Positions 17,233 through 24,019 of a stretch of DNA of 44,066 nucleotides are shown in pieces. The position numbers and the translations under genes were made by a program. The notes under the pieces were generated by a model. The model had not been told where the DNA came from. It made no database searches and worked only from the letters and a program-made list of their open reading frames with translations. The DNA lies in assembly GCA_900766895.1 (NCBI GenBank), contig CAAFXF010000047.1, positions 1 through 44,066 on the forward strand, given 5' to 3'. Source of the stretch: Clostridia bacterium (lineage in GTDB: Bacteria; Bacillota; Clostridia; Oscillospirales; Acutalibacteraceae). How positions within the stretch are numbered: position 1 is the first letter of the stretch; every line of letters begins with the position of its first letter.

Positions 17233-18840
17233 ATGATTTCTGCAAATAATATTTCCGTTCAGTTTGGTGGACGCTCATTGTTTGAAAGAGTAAATGTTGC
17301 GTTTACACCGGGCAATTGCTACGGTATCATCGGTGCAAACGGTGCAGGCAAGTCAACATTTCTTAAGGTTCTCAGCGGCGACCTTGAGCCGTCAAAGGGC
17401 GAAATTCATATCACTCCCGGCGAAAGACTTTCTGTTTTGAAGCAGGACCACTTTGCTTATGACGAGTACGAGGTTGTTCGTACCGTGCTTATGGGTAACC
17501 CTCGTTTAATTGAAATTATGGAGGAAAAGGACGCTCTTTATGCAAAGGAGGATTTTTCCGAGGAGGACGGTGTAAAGGCAGGCGAGCTTGAGGCAGAGTT
17601 TGCGGACCTTGACGGCTGGAACGCGGAAAGCGATGCAGAATTTATGCTTAACAAATTAGGCGTGCCTGATGAATTTCATTATCTGAAAATGGCAGAGCTT
17701 GCGTCGGATATGAAGGTAAAGGTGTTGCTTGCACAGGCTTTGTTCGGCAATCCTGACATTCTTCTTCTTGACGAGCCTACAAACCACCTCGACCTTACTG
17801 CTATCAGCTGGCTTGAAAACTTTTTGCTTGATTTTGAAAATACGGTTATCGTTGTATCGCACGACCGTCATTTTTTGAATAAGGTTTGTACTCATATATG
17901 TGATGTCGATTACGGTAAGATTACACTTTATACAGGTAACTACGATTTCTGGTACGAATATACACAGATGCGTCAGCGTCAGGCAAGAGACCAAAATAAG
18001 AAGAACGAGCAAAAGATTAAGGAGCTTCAGGATTTCATCAACCGTTTCTCTGCAAATGCCGCAAAGTCAAAGCAGGCAACATCACGTAAGAAACAGCTTG
18101 ACGCTCTTGAAATGATTGAAATGCCTGTATCGTCACGCCGTTTTCCTTATGTTGACTTTAAGCCTGACAGAGAATGCGGTAACGATCTTTTGAGAGTTGA
18201 CCATCTTTCAAAAACTATCGGCGACCGCAAGGTGCTTGACGATATCAGCTTTGTTATTCACCCAAGAGAAAAGGTTGCATTTGTCGGCTCCGACGTTGTA
18301 GCAAAAACCACTCTTTTCAAAATTATTATGGGCGAAATGGAGCCTGATGAGGGTAGCTACAAGTGGGGTGTAACAACAACACAAAGCTATTTCCCAAGCG
18401 ATAACAGTGCCTATTTTGACGGAGTAGACCTTAACCTTGTTGATTGGCTCAGACAGTATACTACCGAACAGCTTGAGGCTGACATAAGAGGCTGGCTCGG
18501 CAGGATGCTTTTCTCCGGTGATGAGGCCCTGAAAATGGCTAATGTACTTTCCGGTGGTGAAAGAGTAAGGTGTATGCTTTGCAAGATGATGCTTTCGGGT
18601 GCGAATGTTCTTATCTTTGATGAGCCTACAAACCACCTTGACCTTGAATCAATTGCGGCACTCAATAACGGCCTTATTCGTTATCCTGAAACTGTGCTTT
18701 TCACATCGCACGACCATCAGTTTGTTGAAACTGTTGCTGACAGAATTATTGAGATTTCAGGCAGCACCTATATCGACAGAAAGGGAAGCTATGACGAATT
18801 CCTTTCAACCTTTGATGAGGAACAGCTAAAAAGACTCTAA
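17233..18840 (+). CDS. ABC-F family ATPase (YkpA/YbiT-like ribosome-associated factor)
   Basis: 535 aa soluble protein with two ABC domains joined by a charged helical linker (about residues 240-300) and no membrane helices, the plan of ABC-F translation factors. The first Walker A is GANGAGKST and both Walker B regions read DEPTNHLDL. The second P-loop is unusual: GSDVVAKTT, with Ala 357 where the consensus has Gly. I recall some YkpA/YbiT relatives with a similar deviation, but cannot verify it. A role in ribosome rescue is more likely than antibiotic resistance; no resistance context is visible. Confidence 0.85.
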   Translation: MISANNISVQFGGRSLFERVNVAFTPGNCYGIIGANGAGKSTFLKVLSGDLEPSKGEIHITPGERLSVLKQDHFAYDEYEVVRTVLMGNPRLIEIMEEKDALYAKEDFSEEDGVKAGELEAEFADLDGWNAESDAEFMLNKLGVPDEFHYLKMAELASDMKVKVLLAQALFGNPDILLLDEPTNHLDLTAISWLENFLLDFENTVIVVSHDRHFLNKVCTHICDVDYGKITLYTGNYDFWYEYTQMRQRQARDQNKKNEQKIKELQDFINRFSANAAKSKQATSRKKQLDALEMIEMPVSSRRFPYVDFKPDRECGNDLLRVDHLSKTIGDRKVLDDISFVIHPREKVAFVGSDVVAKTTLFKIIMGEMEPDEGSYKWGVTTTQSYFPSDNSAYFDGVDLNLVDWLRQYTTEQLEADIRGWLGRMLFSGDEALKMANVLSGGERVRCMLCKMMLSGANVLIFDEPTNHLDLESIAALNNGLIRYPETVLFTSHDHQFVETVADRIIEISGSTYIDRKGSYDEFLSTFDEEQLKRL

Positions 18841-18853
18841 AACACAATAAATA

Positions 18854-18887
18854 AAACACCCTAAAGCATTTTTGCCTTAGGGTGTTT
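18854..18887 (+). terminator. Terminator hairpin, left copy of a duplicated pair
   Basis: Stem AAACACCCTAA/TTAGGGTGTTT (18854-18864 and 18877-18887). It follows the ABC-F stop by 13 bases. It matches the hairpin at 19170-19203 except for one base, and the T run is cut short where a second hairpin begins at 18888. The pair flanks the MITE. Confidence 0.7.
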
Positions 18888-18928
18888 CAGCGTGTCGAAA
18901 AAGCCAAATTGTAAATTTCGACACGCTG
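18888..18928 (+). repeat. Perfect 13-bp inverted repeat beside the MITE
   Basis: CAGCGTGTCGAAA (18888-18900) and TTTCGACACGCTG (18916-18928) form a perfect 13-bp stem with a 15-base loop. It lies between the left terminator copy and the MITE's left end and has no counterpart on the right, so it is probably a separate small repeat. Confidence 0.65.
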
Positions 18929-18929
18929 G

Positions 18930-19169
18930 TAGACTGTTGAGAAATGGAACTGAATTTCGCATTTTGCGAGGGAAGATGTACGAGGGTACCTCGACCGAGC
19001 AAAAGGCGAAAAACGCTAAAAGCGGCTTAGATTCGATGTCTAAGCCGCTTTTACAATCCCTCCGTCAACGCATACGCGTTGCCACCTCCCTTTACACAAG
19101 TGAGGCTCATATCGGTTTGTTTAATTTATATTTATATGGCGTGTTTCAGCCCACTTTATCGACAGTCTA
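18930..19169 (+). mobile_element. 240-bp MITE with imperfect terminal inverted repeats
   Basis: The left end TAGACTGTTGAGAAATGGAA and the reverse complement of the right end TAGACTGTCGATAAAGTGGG form about 23-bp imperfect inverted repeats, each beginning with TA. It holds no real coding sequence. Inside are a perfect 14-bp hairpin (19018-19031 with 19039-19052, loop TTCGATG) followed by T, and a degenerate double-hairpin module (19055-19115). The terminal 30 bases are identical to the copy at 43877 in inverse orientation. No transposase is in view, so it must be moved in trans. Confidence 0.8.
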
Positions 19170-19206
19170 AAACACCCTAAAGCATTTTTGCTTTAGGGTG
19201 TTTTTG
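19170..19206. terminator. Terminator hairpin, right copy of a duplicated pair
   Basis: Perfect 14-bp stem (19170-19183 with 19190-19203) and T run. It lies just past the stop of the convergent CHAP gene and directly abuts the MITE's right end. Nearly identical to 18854-18887. Confidence 0.75.
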
Positions 19207-19214
19207 CATCATCA

Positions 19215-19925
19215 TTATAGATTTGAGTTCAATTTGTCTGCAAGTGTCATTGCAACAGGAATTCTCTCTTCCTTTTCAGAGGTTGTGCTTTCAATGTCCA
19301 TCTTTGCCAGAGTGAACTGATTTTGAACCTCGTGAGTCATAGATTTCTCTGTCATATATTTATCTGAATTTTGATTTGTTGCATTGAGCAGCTTTTTCTC
19401 GAGTGCTCGTGTTACGCCATCGTTGTATGTGTAAATGTAGCCGTAAAAGGTTTGACCGTAGTGCGAATACATATTGCTGTATGTTACGGTGTCAAAGTAT
19501 GTGCCGCCCCAATGCGACTCCGATAGGGTAACGCTCCCGGTTTCGTTTATTTTTTCAACAACTGCAACGTGTCTGCTCCAGCAGGCAACTGCACCTAATT
19601 TTGGCTCACTGCCGTATTCGTAGTAGCCGTTTGCCTTGTTGATAAAATACCAATCACCTGCACTGCCGTGGGTGATTAATGGCTTTTCGCCGTTCATTTC
19701 GTAAATTCTGCCGTATGCATATGCCACGCAGTTTGGCATACCTGAGCCAACCTGAAAGTAGCGGTTGAGCTGTCTGCTGTAATATGGGCTTGATGAGCTT
19801 GGTGCACTTAAGCGTGGCTCGTAGCCGTTATCGTTTGCGTATACCAAAACAGGCGTTGCAAGCGAAATAATTACAGTCATTATAATTACAAATGGAATTA
19901 TAAGCAGGGTTTTCTTCTTAGTCAT
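19215..19925 (-). CDS. Secreted CHAP-domain peptidoglycan hydrolase
   Basis: 236 aa. The N-terminal signal peptide runs to about residue 30 (VLVYA-N). The CHAP domain carries Cys 66 (PNCVAYAYGR), His 119 (WSRHVAVVEK) and Glu 136 (TLSESHWGG), the expected Cys-His-Glu triad of an amidase or endopeptidase that cleaves peptidoglycan. The C-terminal 60 residues have no recognised domain; no SH3 or LysM binding module is seen. GGAAGG precedes the ATG. A WalR-like box lies upstream, which would suit a cell wall hydrolase. Confidence 0.85.
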   Translation of the reverse strand: MTKKKTLLIIPFVIIMTVIISLATPVLVYANDNGYEPRLSAPSSSSPYYSRQLNRYFQVGSGMPNCVAYAYGRIYEMNGEKPLITHGSAGDWYFINKANGYYEYGSEPKLGAVACWSRHVAVVEKINETGSVTLSESHWGGTYFDTVTYSNMYSHYGQTFYGYIYTYNDGVTRALEKKLLNATNQNSDKYMTEKSMTHEVQNQFTLAKMDIESTTSEKEERIPVAMTLADKLNSNL

Positions 19926-20039
19926 TAGATACCTTCCTTTTTCTTTGGCGATATTGCTATCGCTTTGGGATGATTACGAAAATCTATGTTTTCGATTGAA
20001 CTCGCTTATTAACTTTGTGTTGCACATACAACGCTATCA

Positions 20040-20048
20040 ATTATACCA
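20040..20048 (-). promoter_or_regulatory. Extended -10 of the CHAP hydrolase gene
   Basis: On the minus strand TGGTATAAT. The -35 is poor at normal spacing. The leader to the ATG would be about 110 bases. Confidence 0.45.
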
Positions 20049-20091
20049 AATGTTACATTTTGTAATCTATATAAAAAATGCACAATGAATT

Positions 20092-20108
20092 TGTAACCTT
20101 TTCGTAAC
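20092..20108 (+). promoter_or_regulatory. WalR-like box in the CHAP / mini-P1B intergenic region
   Basis: TGTAAC-N5-CGTAAC matches TGTWAH-N5-TGTWAH with one mismatch. A second near match with spacing 4 lies at 20051-20066 (TGTTAC and TGTAAT), next to the CHAP -10. This 325-base gap contains no gene. Confidence 0.35.
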
Positions 20109-20189
20109 TTTTATGCTTTTTTTACAAAATTTACCGATTAGTCTTGACAAAATAACACGATTTTTGGCGGATTTGGTGAATTTTGATTA

Positions 20190-20218
20190 TTGTAATGGCA
20201 GGTGCTATGTGCTATAAT
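20190..20218 (+). promoter_or_regulatory. Promoter of the mini-P1B gene
   Basis: TTGTAA (20190-20195), 17-base spacer, perfect TATAAT (20213-20218) preceded by TGC as an extended -10. The leader to the ATG is about 26 bases. Confidence 0.65.
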
Positions 20219-20250
20219 GTCACTACTATTTGAACAGAGGCGTTAACTTT

Positions 20251-21444
20251 ATGAGTGAACATAATCATAGCTCTCATCATCACAATTATCAAAATTGTTG
20301 TGATAATCACACACCGGACAATCACGGCTGTGGCTGTTGCGGTGATGAGCATTTTAACGAGCATAAAAAAGAGAAGCTTACAAAAATCATAGTCAGCTCT
20401 GTGTTTTTTGCTGCAGGATATGTTATCGGTGAATTTACACAGCTACCTGATTTTGCATATCTCATCTGTTATATCATTGCATATCTTATGGTTGGCTTTG
20501 ATGTTGTCAGGGACGCGGCAGACGGCGTAATTCACGGCAGGGTTTTTGATGAAAACTTTTTGATGAGCTTTGCAAGCATAGGTGCATTTGCAATCAGAGA
20601 ATACACCGAGGGTGTTGCGGTTATGCTGTTGTTTACCGTTGGTGAATTTGTGCAGGGGCTTGCAGTGTCAAAAAGCAGAAGGTCTATTGACAGTATTTTT
20701 TCCCAAAAGCACGATTCGTATACCTTACCCCGACATTATGATAATAAGGAAAGCCGTACCGAAAAGATGATAACCCGATTTGCAAGGGTGTACACTCCTG
20801 CAATTTGTATTATCGCGGTGGCTATTGTTGTAGTACCTCCGCTCCTTTTTCACAAGGAGTGGCAGGAGTGGCTTCACAGAGGGCTTGCCGCACTTGTTGT
20901 CGGTTGTCCCTGTGCTATTGTTATTTCGGTTCCTCTTTGTTACAGTGCAGGCATCGGAGCTTGTTCAAGAAAAAACATTTTTGTTAAGAACACATCGACC
21001 TTGGACGAAATTAATAATTGCGATACTATAATTACCTACAACGATGATAAAAGCATTGATGACATTAAGGTTTTGCAAAACAACGGAAAAAGGGTTGTGT
21101 ATCTCGGCAAGGGAATAAATGATATTACAATGCTTGAGGCTGCCGATGTTGCAGTTGCAGTTGGTGAGGATTGTACAGGTGATGCCGTTAATGTTGCCGA
21201 TATGGTAATGATTAATTACAGTGAACGCGCTATTGATGATACAAAGAGAATTGCCAAGAAAATTCGTGCAATAGCTATGGAAAACATTTACTTTTCCATT
21301 ATAATAAAGCTGATTATTCTTGTGCTTGATGTGCTGCTTGAAAAGCGTATTCCTATGTGGTTTGCAATTTTCGGCGACATCGGAGTTTGCTTGTTAGCGG
21401 TTGCGAACTCGGCAAGGGCAATAGCCATAGGAAAAAGGAAATAA
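20251..21444 (+). CDS. Miniature P1B-type 'ATPase' lacking actuator, phosphorylation and nucleotide-binding domains
   Basis: 397 aa, about 200-300 residues shorter than usual. The first 40 residues hold nine His and five Cys, a likely metal-binding arm. The membrane part looks complete: two early helices, helices around EYTEGVAVMLLFTVGEFVQ, the metal site VVGCPCAIVISVP (Cys 219, Cys 221), and late helices with the Lys of IIIKLII and the Asp of FGDIGVCLLAVAN that mark zinc/cadmium P1B-2 pumps. Between SRRS (142-145) and TEKM (170-173) only about 25 residues replace the actuator domain, so TGE is gone. The DKTGT region reads TIITYNDDKS (259-268), without the phosphorylated Asp, and joins the hinge motif almost directly; that motif is GKGIND (286-291), not GDGIND. 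The single frame argues against a simple frameshift. ATP-driven pumping seems impossible. GAGG precedes the ATG weakly. Confidence 0.82.
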   Translation: MSEHNHSSHHHNYQNCCDNHTPDNHGCGCCGDEHFNEHKKEKLTKIIVSSVFFAAGYVIGEFTQLPDFAYLICYIIAYLMVGFDVVRDAADGVIHGRVFDENFLMSFASIGAFAIREYTEGVAVMLLFTVGEFVQGLAVSKSRRSIDSIFSQKHDSYTLPRHYDNKESRTEKMITRFARVYTPAICIIAVAIVVVPPLLFHKEWQEWLHRGLAALVVGCPCAIVISVPLCYSAGIGACSRKNIFVKNTSTLDEINNCDTIITYNDDKSIDDIKVLQNNGKRVVYLGKGINDITMLEAADVAVAVGEDCTGDAVNVADMVMINYSERAIDDTKRIAKKIRAIAMENIYFSIIIKLIILVLDVLLEKRIPMWFAIFGDIGVCLLAVANSARAIAIGKRK

Positions 21445-21447
21445 TTA

Positions 21448-21486
21448 AAATCCCTTTAGCATCGTGTATGCTAAAGGGATTTCTTT
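21448..21486. terminator. Bidirectional terminator with perfect 15-bp stem
   Basis: AAATCCCTTTAGCAT (21448-21462) pairs with ATGCTAAAGGGATTT (21468-21482) around loop CGTGT. It lies between the convergent mini-P1B and malic enzyme genes. Confidence 0.85.
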
Positions 21487-21492
21487 ATACTG

Positions 21493-22665
21493 TTAAATTC
21501 TTGCTACGCCGTCCTTGCGTGCAGCGTCTGCAACAGCAGATGCAACGGTGTCCTTAATTCTTGGGTCAAATGCATACGGCAAAATGTAATCCTCATTCAG
21601 CTTGTCATCATCAACAAGTGAAGCGATTGCATATGCAGCAGCGATTTTCATATTTTCCGTAATAGCAGATGCTCTGACATCAAGTGCACCTCTGAAAATA
21701 CCCGGAAAGGCAACAACGTTGTTTATTTGGTTAGGAAAATCCGAACGGCCTGTTCCCACAATCTTTGCTCCTGCAGCCTTTGCTTCGTCCGGCATAATTT
21801 CAGGGGTGGGATTTGCCATTGCAAGAACGATAGGGTCCTTGTGCATTGTTTTTATCATTTCCTCTGTCAGCACACCCGGGGCAGAAACGCCGATGAATAT
21901 ATCGGTGCCCACTATTGCTTCCTTGAGTCCGCCCTTAACCATTGCGCGATTTGTAACCTTTGCAATATCCTGCTTTGATGCGTTAAGGTTTTCTCTGCCC
22001 TCGTATATTGCTCCTGTTCTGTCGCAAAGGATAACATCCTTAAGCCCAAGTGTCATAAGTAGCTTTGCGATAGCCGTGCCTGCCGCACCGGAGCCGTTGA
22101 TAACAGCCTTACATTCGCCAAGCTCCTTGCCAATGATTTTTGTGGCATTAATAAGAGCCGCAGATACAACAACGGCTGTACCGTGCTGATCGTCGTGGAA
22201 AATAGGAATATCGCACATTGCCTTTAACTTTTCCTCAATCTCAAAGCATCTCGGAGCAGAAATGTCTTCAAGATTAATACCGCCGAATGAGCCTGAAATG
22301 TTGTATACCGTTTGCACAAACTCGTCAACATCCTTTGTTCTTACACACAGAGGAAAGGCGTCAACATCGCCGAATTCCTTAAACAGTACGCACTTGCCCT
22401 CCATAACCGGCATACCTGCCTCAGGGCCTATGTCGCCCAAGCCTAAAACAGCAGTGCCGTCGGTGATAACGGCAACAAGGTTGTTACGGCGGGTAAGCTC
22501 ATAGCTTTTGTCGTAGTCCTTTTGTATTTCAAGGCAAGGCTCTGCAACACCCGGTGTGTATGCAAGCGAAAGTGCCTTGCTGTCATTTACCTTTGCTTTG
22601 GCAACGACCTCAATTTTACCGTTCCATTCGTAATGCTTTTGCAATGATTCTTCACGAATATTCAT
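21493..22665 (-). CDS. NAD(P)-dependent malic enzyme
   Basis: 390 aa. Oxidatively decarboxylates malate to pyruvate and CO2 in the cytoplasm. It has the malic domain LSLAYTPGVAEPC, FHDDQHGTAVVV, and the Rossmann region VINGSGAAGTAIAKLL with a following ICDRTGAI. Short form without the phosphotransacetylase-like extension of MaeB. The ATG at 22665 is chosen because it follows AGAAAGGA and matches the family N-terminus; the open frame back to 22752 runs through a terminator. It lies downstream of a malate/lactate dehydrogenase gene, so the two may share malate as a metabolite. Confidence 0.92.
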   Translation of the reverse strand: MNIREESLQKHYEWNGKIEVVAKAKVNDSKALSLAYTPGVAEPCLEIQKDYDKSYELTRRNNLVAVITDGTAVLGLGDIGPEAGMPVMEGKCVLFKEFGDVDAFPLCVRTKDVDEFVQTVYNISGSFGGINLEDISAPRCFEIEEKLKAMCDIPIFHDDQHGTAVVVSAALINATKIIGKELGECKAVINGSGAAGTAIAKLLMTLGLKDVILCDRTGAIYEGRENLNASKQDIAKVTNRAMVKGGLKEAIVGTDIFIGVSAPGVLTEEMIKTMHKDPIVLAMANPTPEIMPDEAKAAGAKIVGTGRSDFPNQINNVVAFPGIFRGALDVRASAITENMKIAAAYAIASLVDDDKLNEDYILPYAFDPRIKDTVASAVADAARKDGVARI

Positions 22666-22709
22666 AATTTTATCCTTTCTTTTTCCTTTTCGTTTTGTGA
22701 TTTTTTTCA

Positions 22710-22759
22710 CAAAAAACGGGCAGGCTGCTCTCGGACAGAAGCCCGAGGGCATCCTGCCC
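22710..22759 (-). terminator. Terminator or attenuator between the Ldh-family gene and malic enzyme
   Basis: On the minus strand, a long GC-rich hairpin (CCTGCCC/GGGCAGG outer arms, CTCGG/CCGAG inner arms) followed by GTTTTTTG. The malic enzyme ATG is only about 50 bases further and I see no clear promoter between, so partial readthrough is likely. Confidence 0.75.
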
Positions 22760-22779
22760 TTGTTTATTATTTGATTTTA

Positions 22780-23943
22780 TTACTTTCTTTCGATGTGAGA
22801 GGTAATCTTTTTGTCCTTTTCGTAAGGAACATAATTGTCTTCCCAAGGGAAGGTGTAGCTGAGTCCAAGCTTATCTCTTACCTCACAGATTTCCTTTTGC
22901 ACAGCCTCGTTAATAGGAACACCGCTGTTTTCTCTTTCCTTCCAAACAAGGTATTCCTTTTCGCCTGCTGTATAAATTCTTTCCTCGCCCGGAGCCTTCT
23001 TTGATGCTCTGATGTCACGAAGGATTTCGCCTGTCTTCTTTCTTGTTTCAGCCTCGCCTACAAACTTTGATGTGTCAATAGCGAGGAAGAAGTGACCGAG
23101 ATGATAAGGTACAAGGTTACCGTTTTCGTCCTTGCCGTTAAGAGCCTTACCATAGTTACCGTCCTGAAGAACTGCCGAAAGCAATTCTATAATCATAGCA
23201 TAGCCGTAGCCCTTGTATCCGCCGAGTGCTTCGCCGATACCGCCGAGTGCAGTAAGAGCAGCAGAGCCCTCACGAATTCTCTTAAGTGCTACACCTGCGT
23301 CGCCCTCAACAGGCTCACCGTCAATACCGATGATAGTGCCCGGATGAACAGGCTCGCCGATTCTTTCGTAATATTCAATCTTACCGTTTTGAGTGATTGA
23401 TGTTGCACAGTCGAGTACAAAATCAAATTCCTCATCTGACGGAATACCCATTGTGAGCGGGTTGGTACCAAACATACCCTCAACACCAAATGTAGGTGCA
23501 ACAGACGGTCTTGCATTTGTACCGGTAAATCCTATACAGCCCTGCTCGGTAGCCTGTGTTGCGTAGTATCCTGCAATACCGTAGTGGCATGAGTTACGAA
23601 CAGCAACCATACCCAAGCCGTATTCCTTTGCCTTGTCGATAGCCATTTGCATAGCCTTGTAGCCGATAACCTGACCCATACCGTCGTGTCCGTCTACAAC
23701 AGCTGTACAGGGAGTTTCCTTAACTACCTCAAAGTTTGTAACAGGGTTTTGAATGCCAGCAACGATTCTGTCAATGTAAATTGGCTTAAATCTGTTACAG
23801 CCGTGACTTTCAATACCTCTTTTGTCAGACTCCAAAAGGACATCTGTACAAATTTCTGCGTCCTCTCTCGGAACACCGTAGCCAACAAAGGCGTCGGTTA
23901 CAAAATCGGTAATTAAGTTCCAAGGACAAACAACCTTTCCCAT
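22780..23943 (-). CDS. Ldh-2 family NAD(P)-dependent malate/L-lactate (2-hydroxyacid) dehydrogenase
   Basis: 387 aa. Member of the malate/lactate dehydrogenase family unrelated to classical MDH/LDH, with its own NAD-binding fold. Diagnostic segments are ESDKRGIESHGCNRF, NSCHYGIAGYYA with the catalytic His, FGTNPLTMGIP, and LGGYKGYGYAMIIELLS. Substrate (malate, lactate, ureidoglycolate or another) is not fixed by sequence; the adjacent malic enzyme favours malate. AGGAGG lies about 11 bases before the ATG. It has its own promoter after glpK. Confidence 0.88.
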   Translation of the reverse strand: MGKVVCPWNLITDFVTDAFVGYGVPREDAEICTDVLLESDKRGIESHGCNRFKPIYIDRIVAGIQNPVTNFEVVKETPCTAVVDGHDGMGQVIGYKAMQMAIDKAKEYGLGMVAVRNSCHYGIAGYYATQATEQGCIGFTGTNARPSVAPTFGVEGMFGTNPLTMGIPSDEEFDFVLDCATSITQNGKIEYYERIGEPVHPGTIIGIDGEPVEGDAGVALKRIREGSAALTALGGIGEALGGYKGYGYAMIIELLSAVLQDGNYGKALNGKDENGNLVPYHLGHFFLAIDTSKFVGEAETRKKTGEILRDIRASKKAPGEERIYTAGEKEYLVWKERENSGVPINEAVQKEICEVRDKLGLSYTFPWEDNYVPYEKDKKITSHIERK

Positions 23944-23975
23944 AATATATAAACCTCCTAAAATATTCTAAATTT

Positions 23976-24005
23976 ATTATATCACCAAAAATGATGTATA
24001 GTCAA
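23976..24005 (-). promoter_or_regulatory. Promoter of the Ldh-family gene
   Basis: On the minus strand TTGACT (24005-24000), 18-base spacer, TATAAT (23981-23976) with a preceding TGA. It lies in the 76-base gap after glpK. Confidence 0.65.
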
Positions 24006-24019
24006 ACATTAACTGCAAA

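Noticed and set aside
18892..19170. 92-codon open frame across the MITE, similar to one at the window end
   Set aside because: The shared stretch TEQKAKNAKS is just the repeated DNA translated; the frame runs through hairpins and inverted repeats.
20251..21444. Mini-P1B gene as a frameshifted or interrupted full-length pump
   Set aside because: The missing domains are not present in other frames nearby, and the reading frame is continuous with domain-precise losses.
22666..22752. Upstream extension of malic enzyme
   Set aside because: The extra 29 codons cross a terminator hairpin and are unlike the family; ATG 22665 has a ribosome site.
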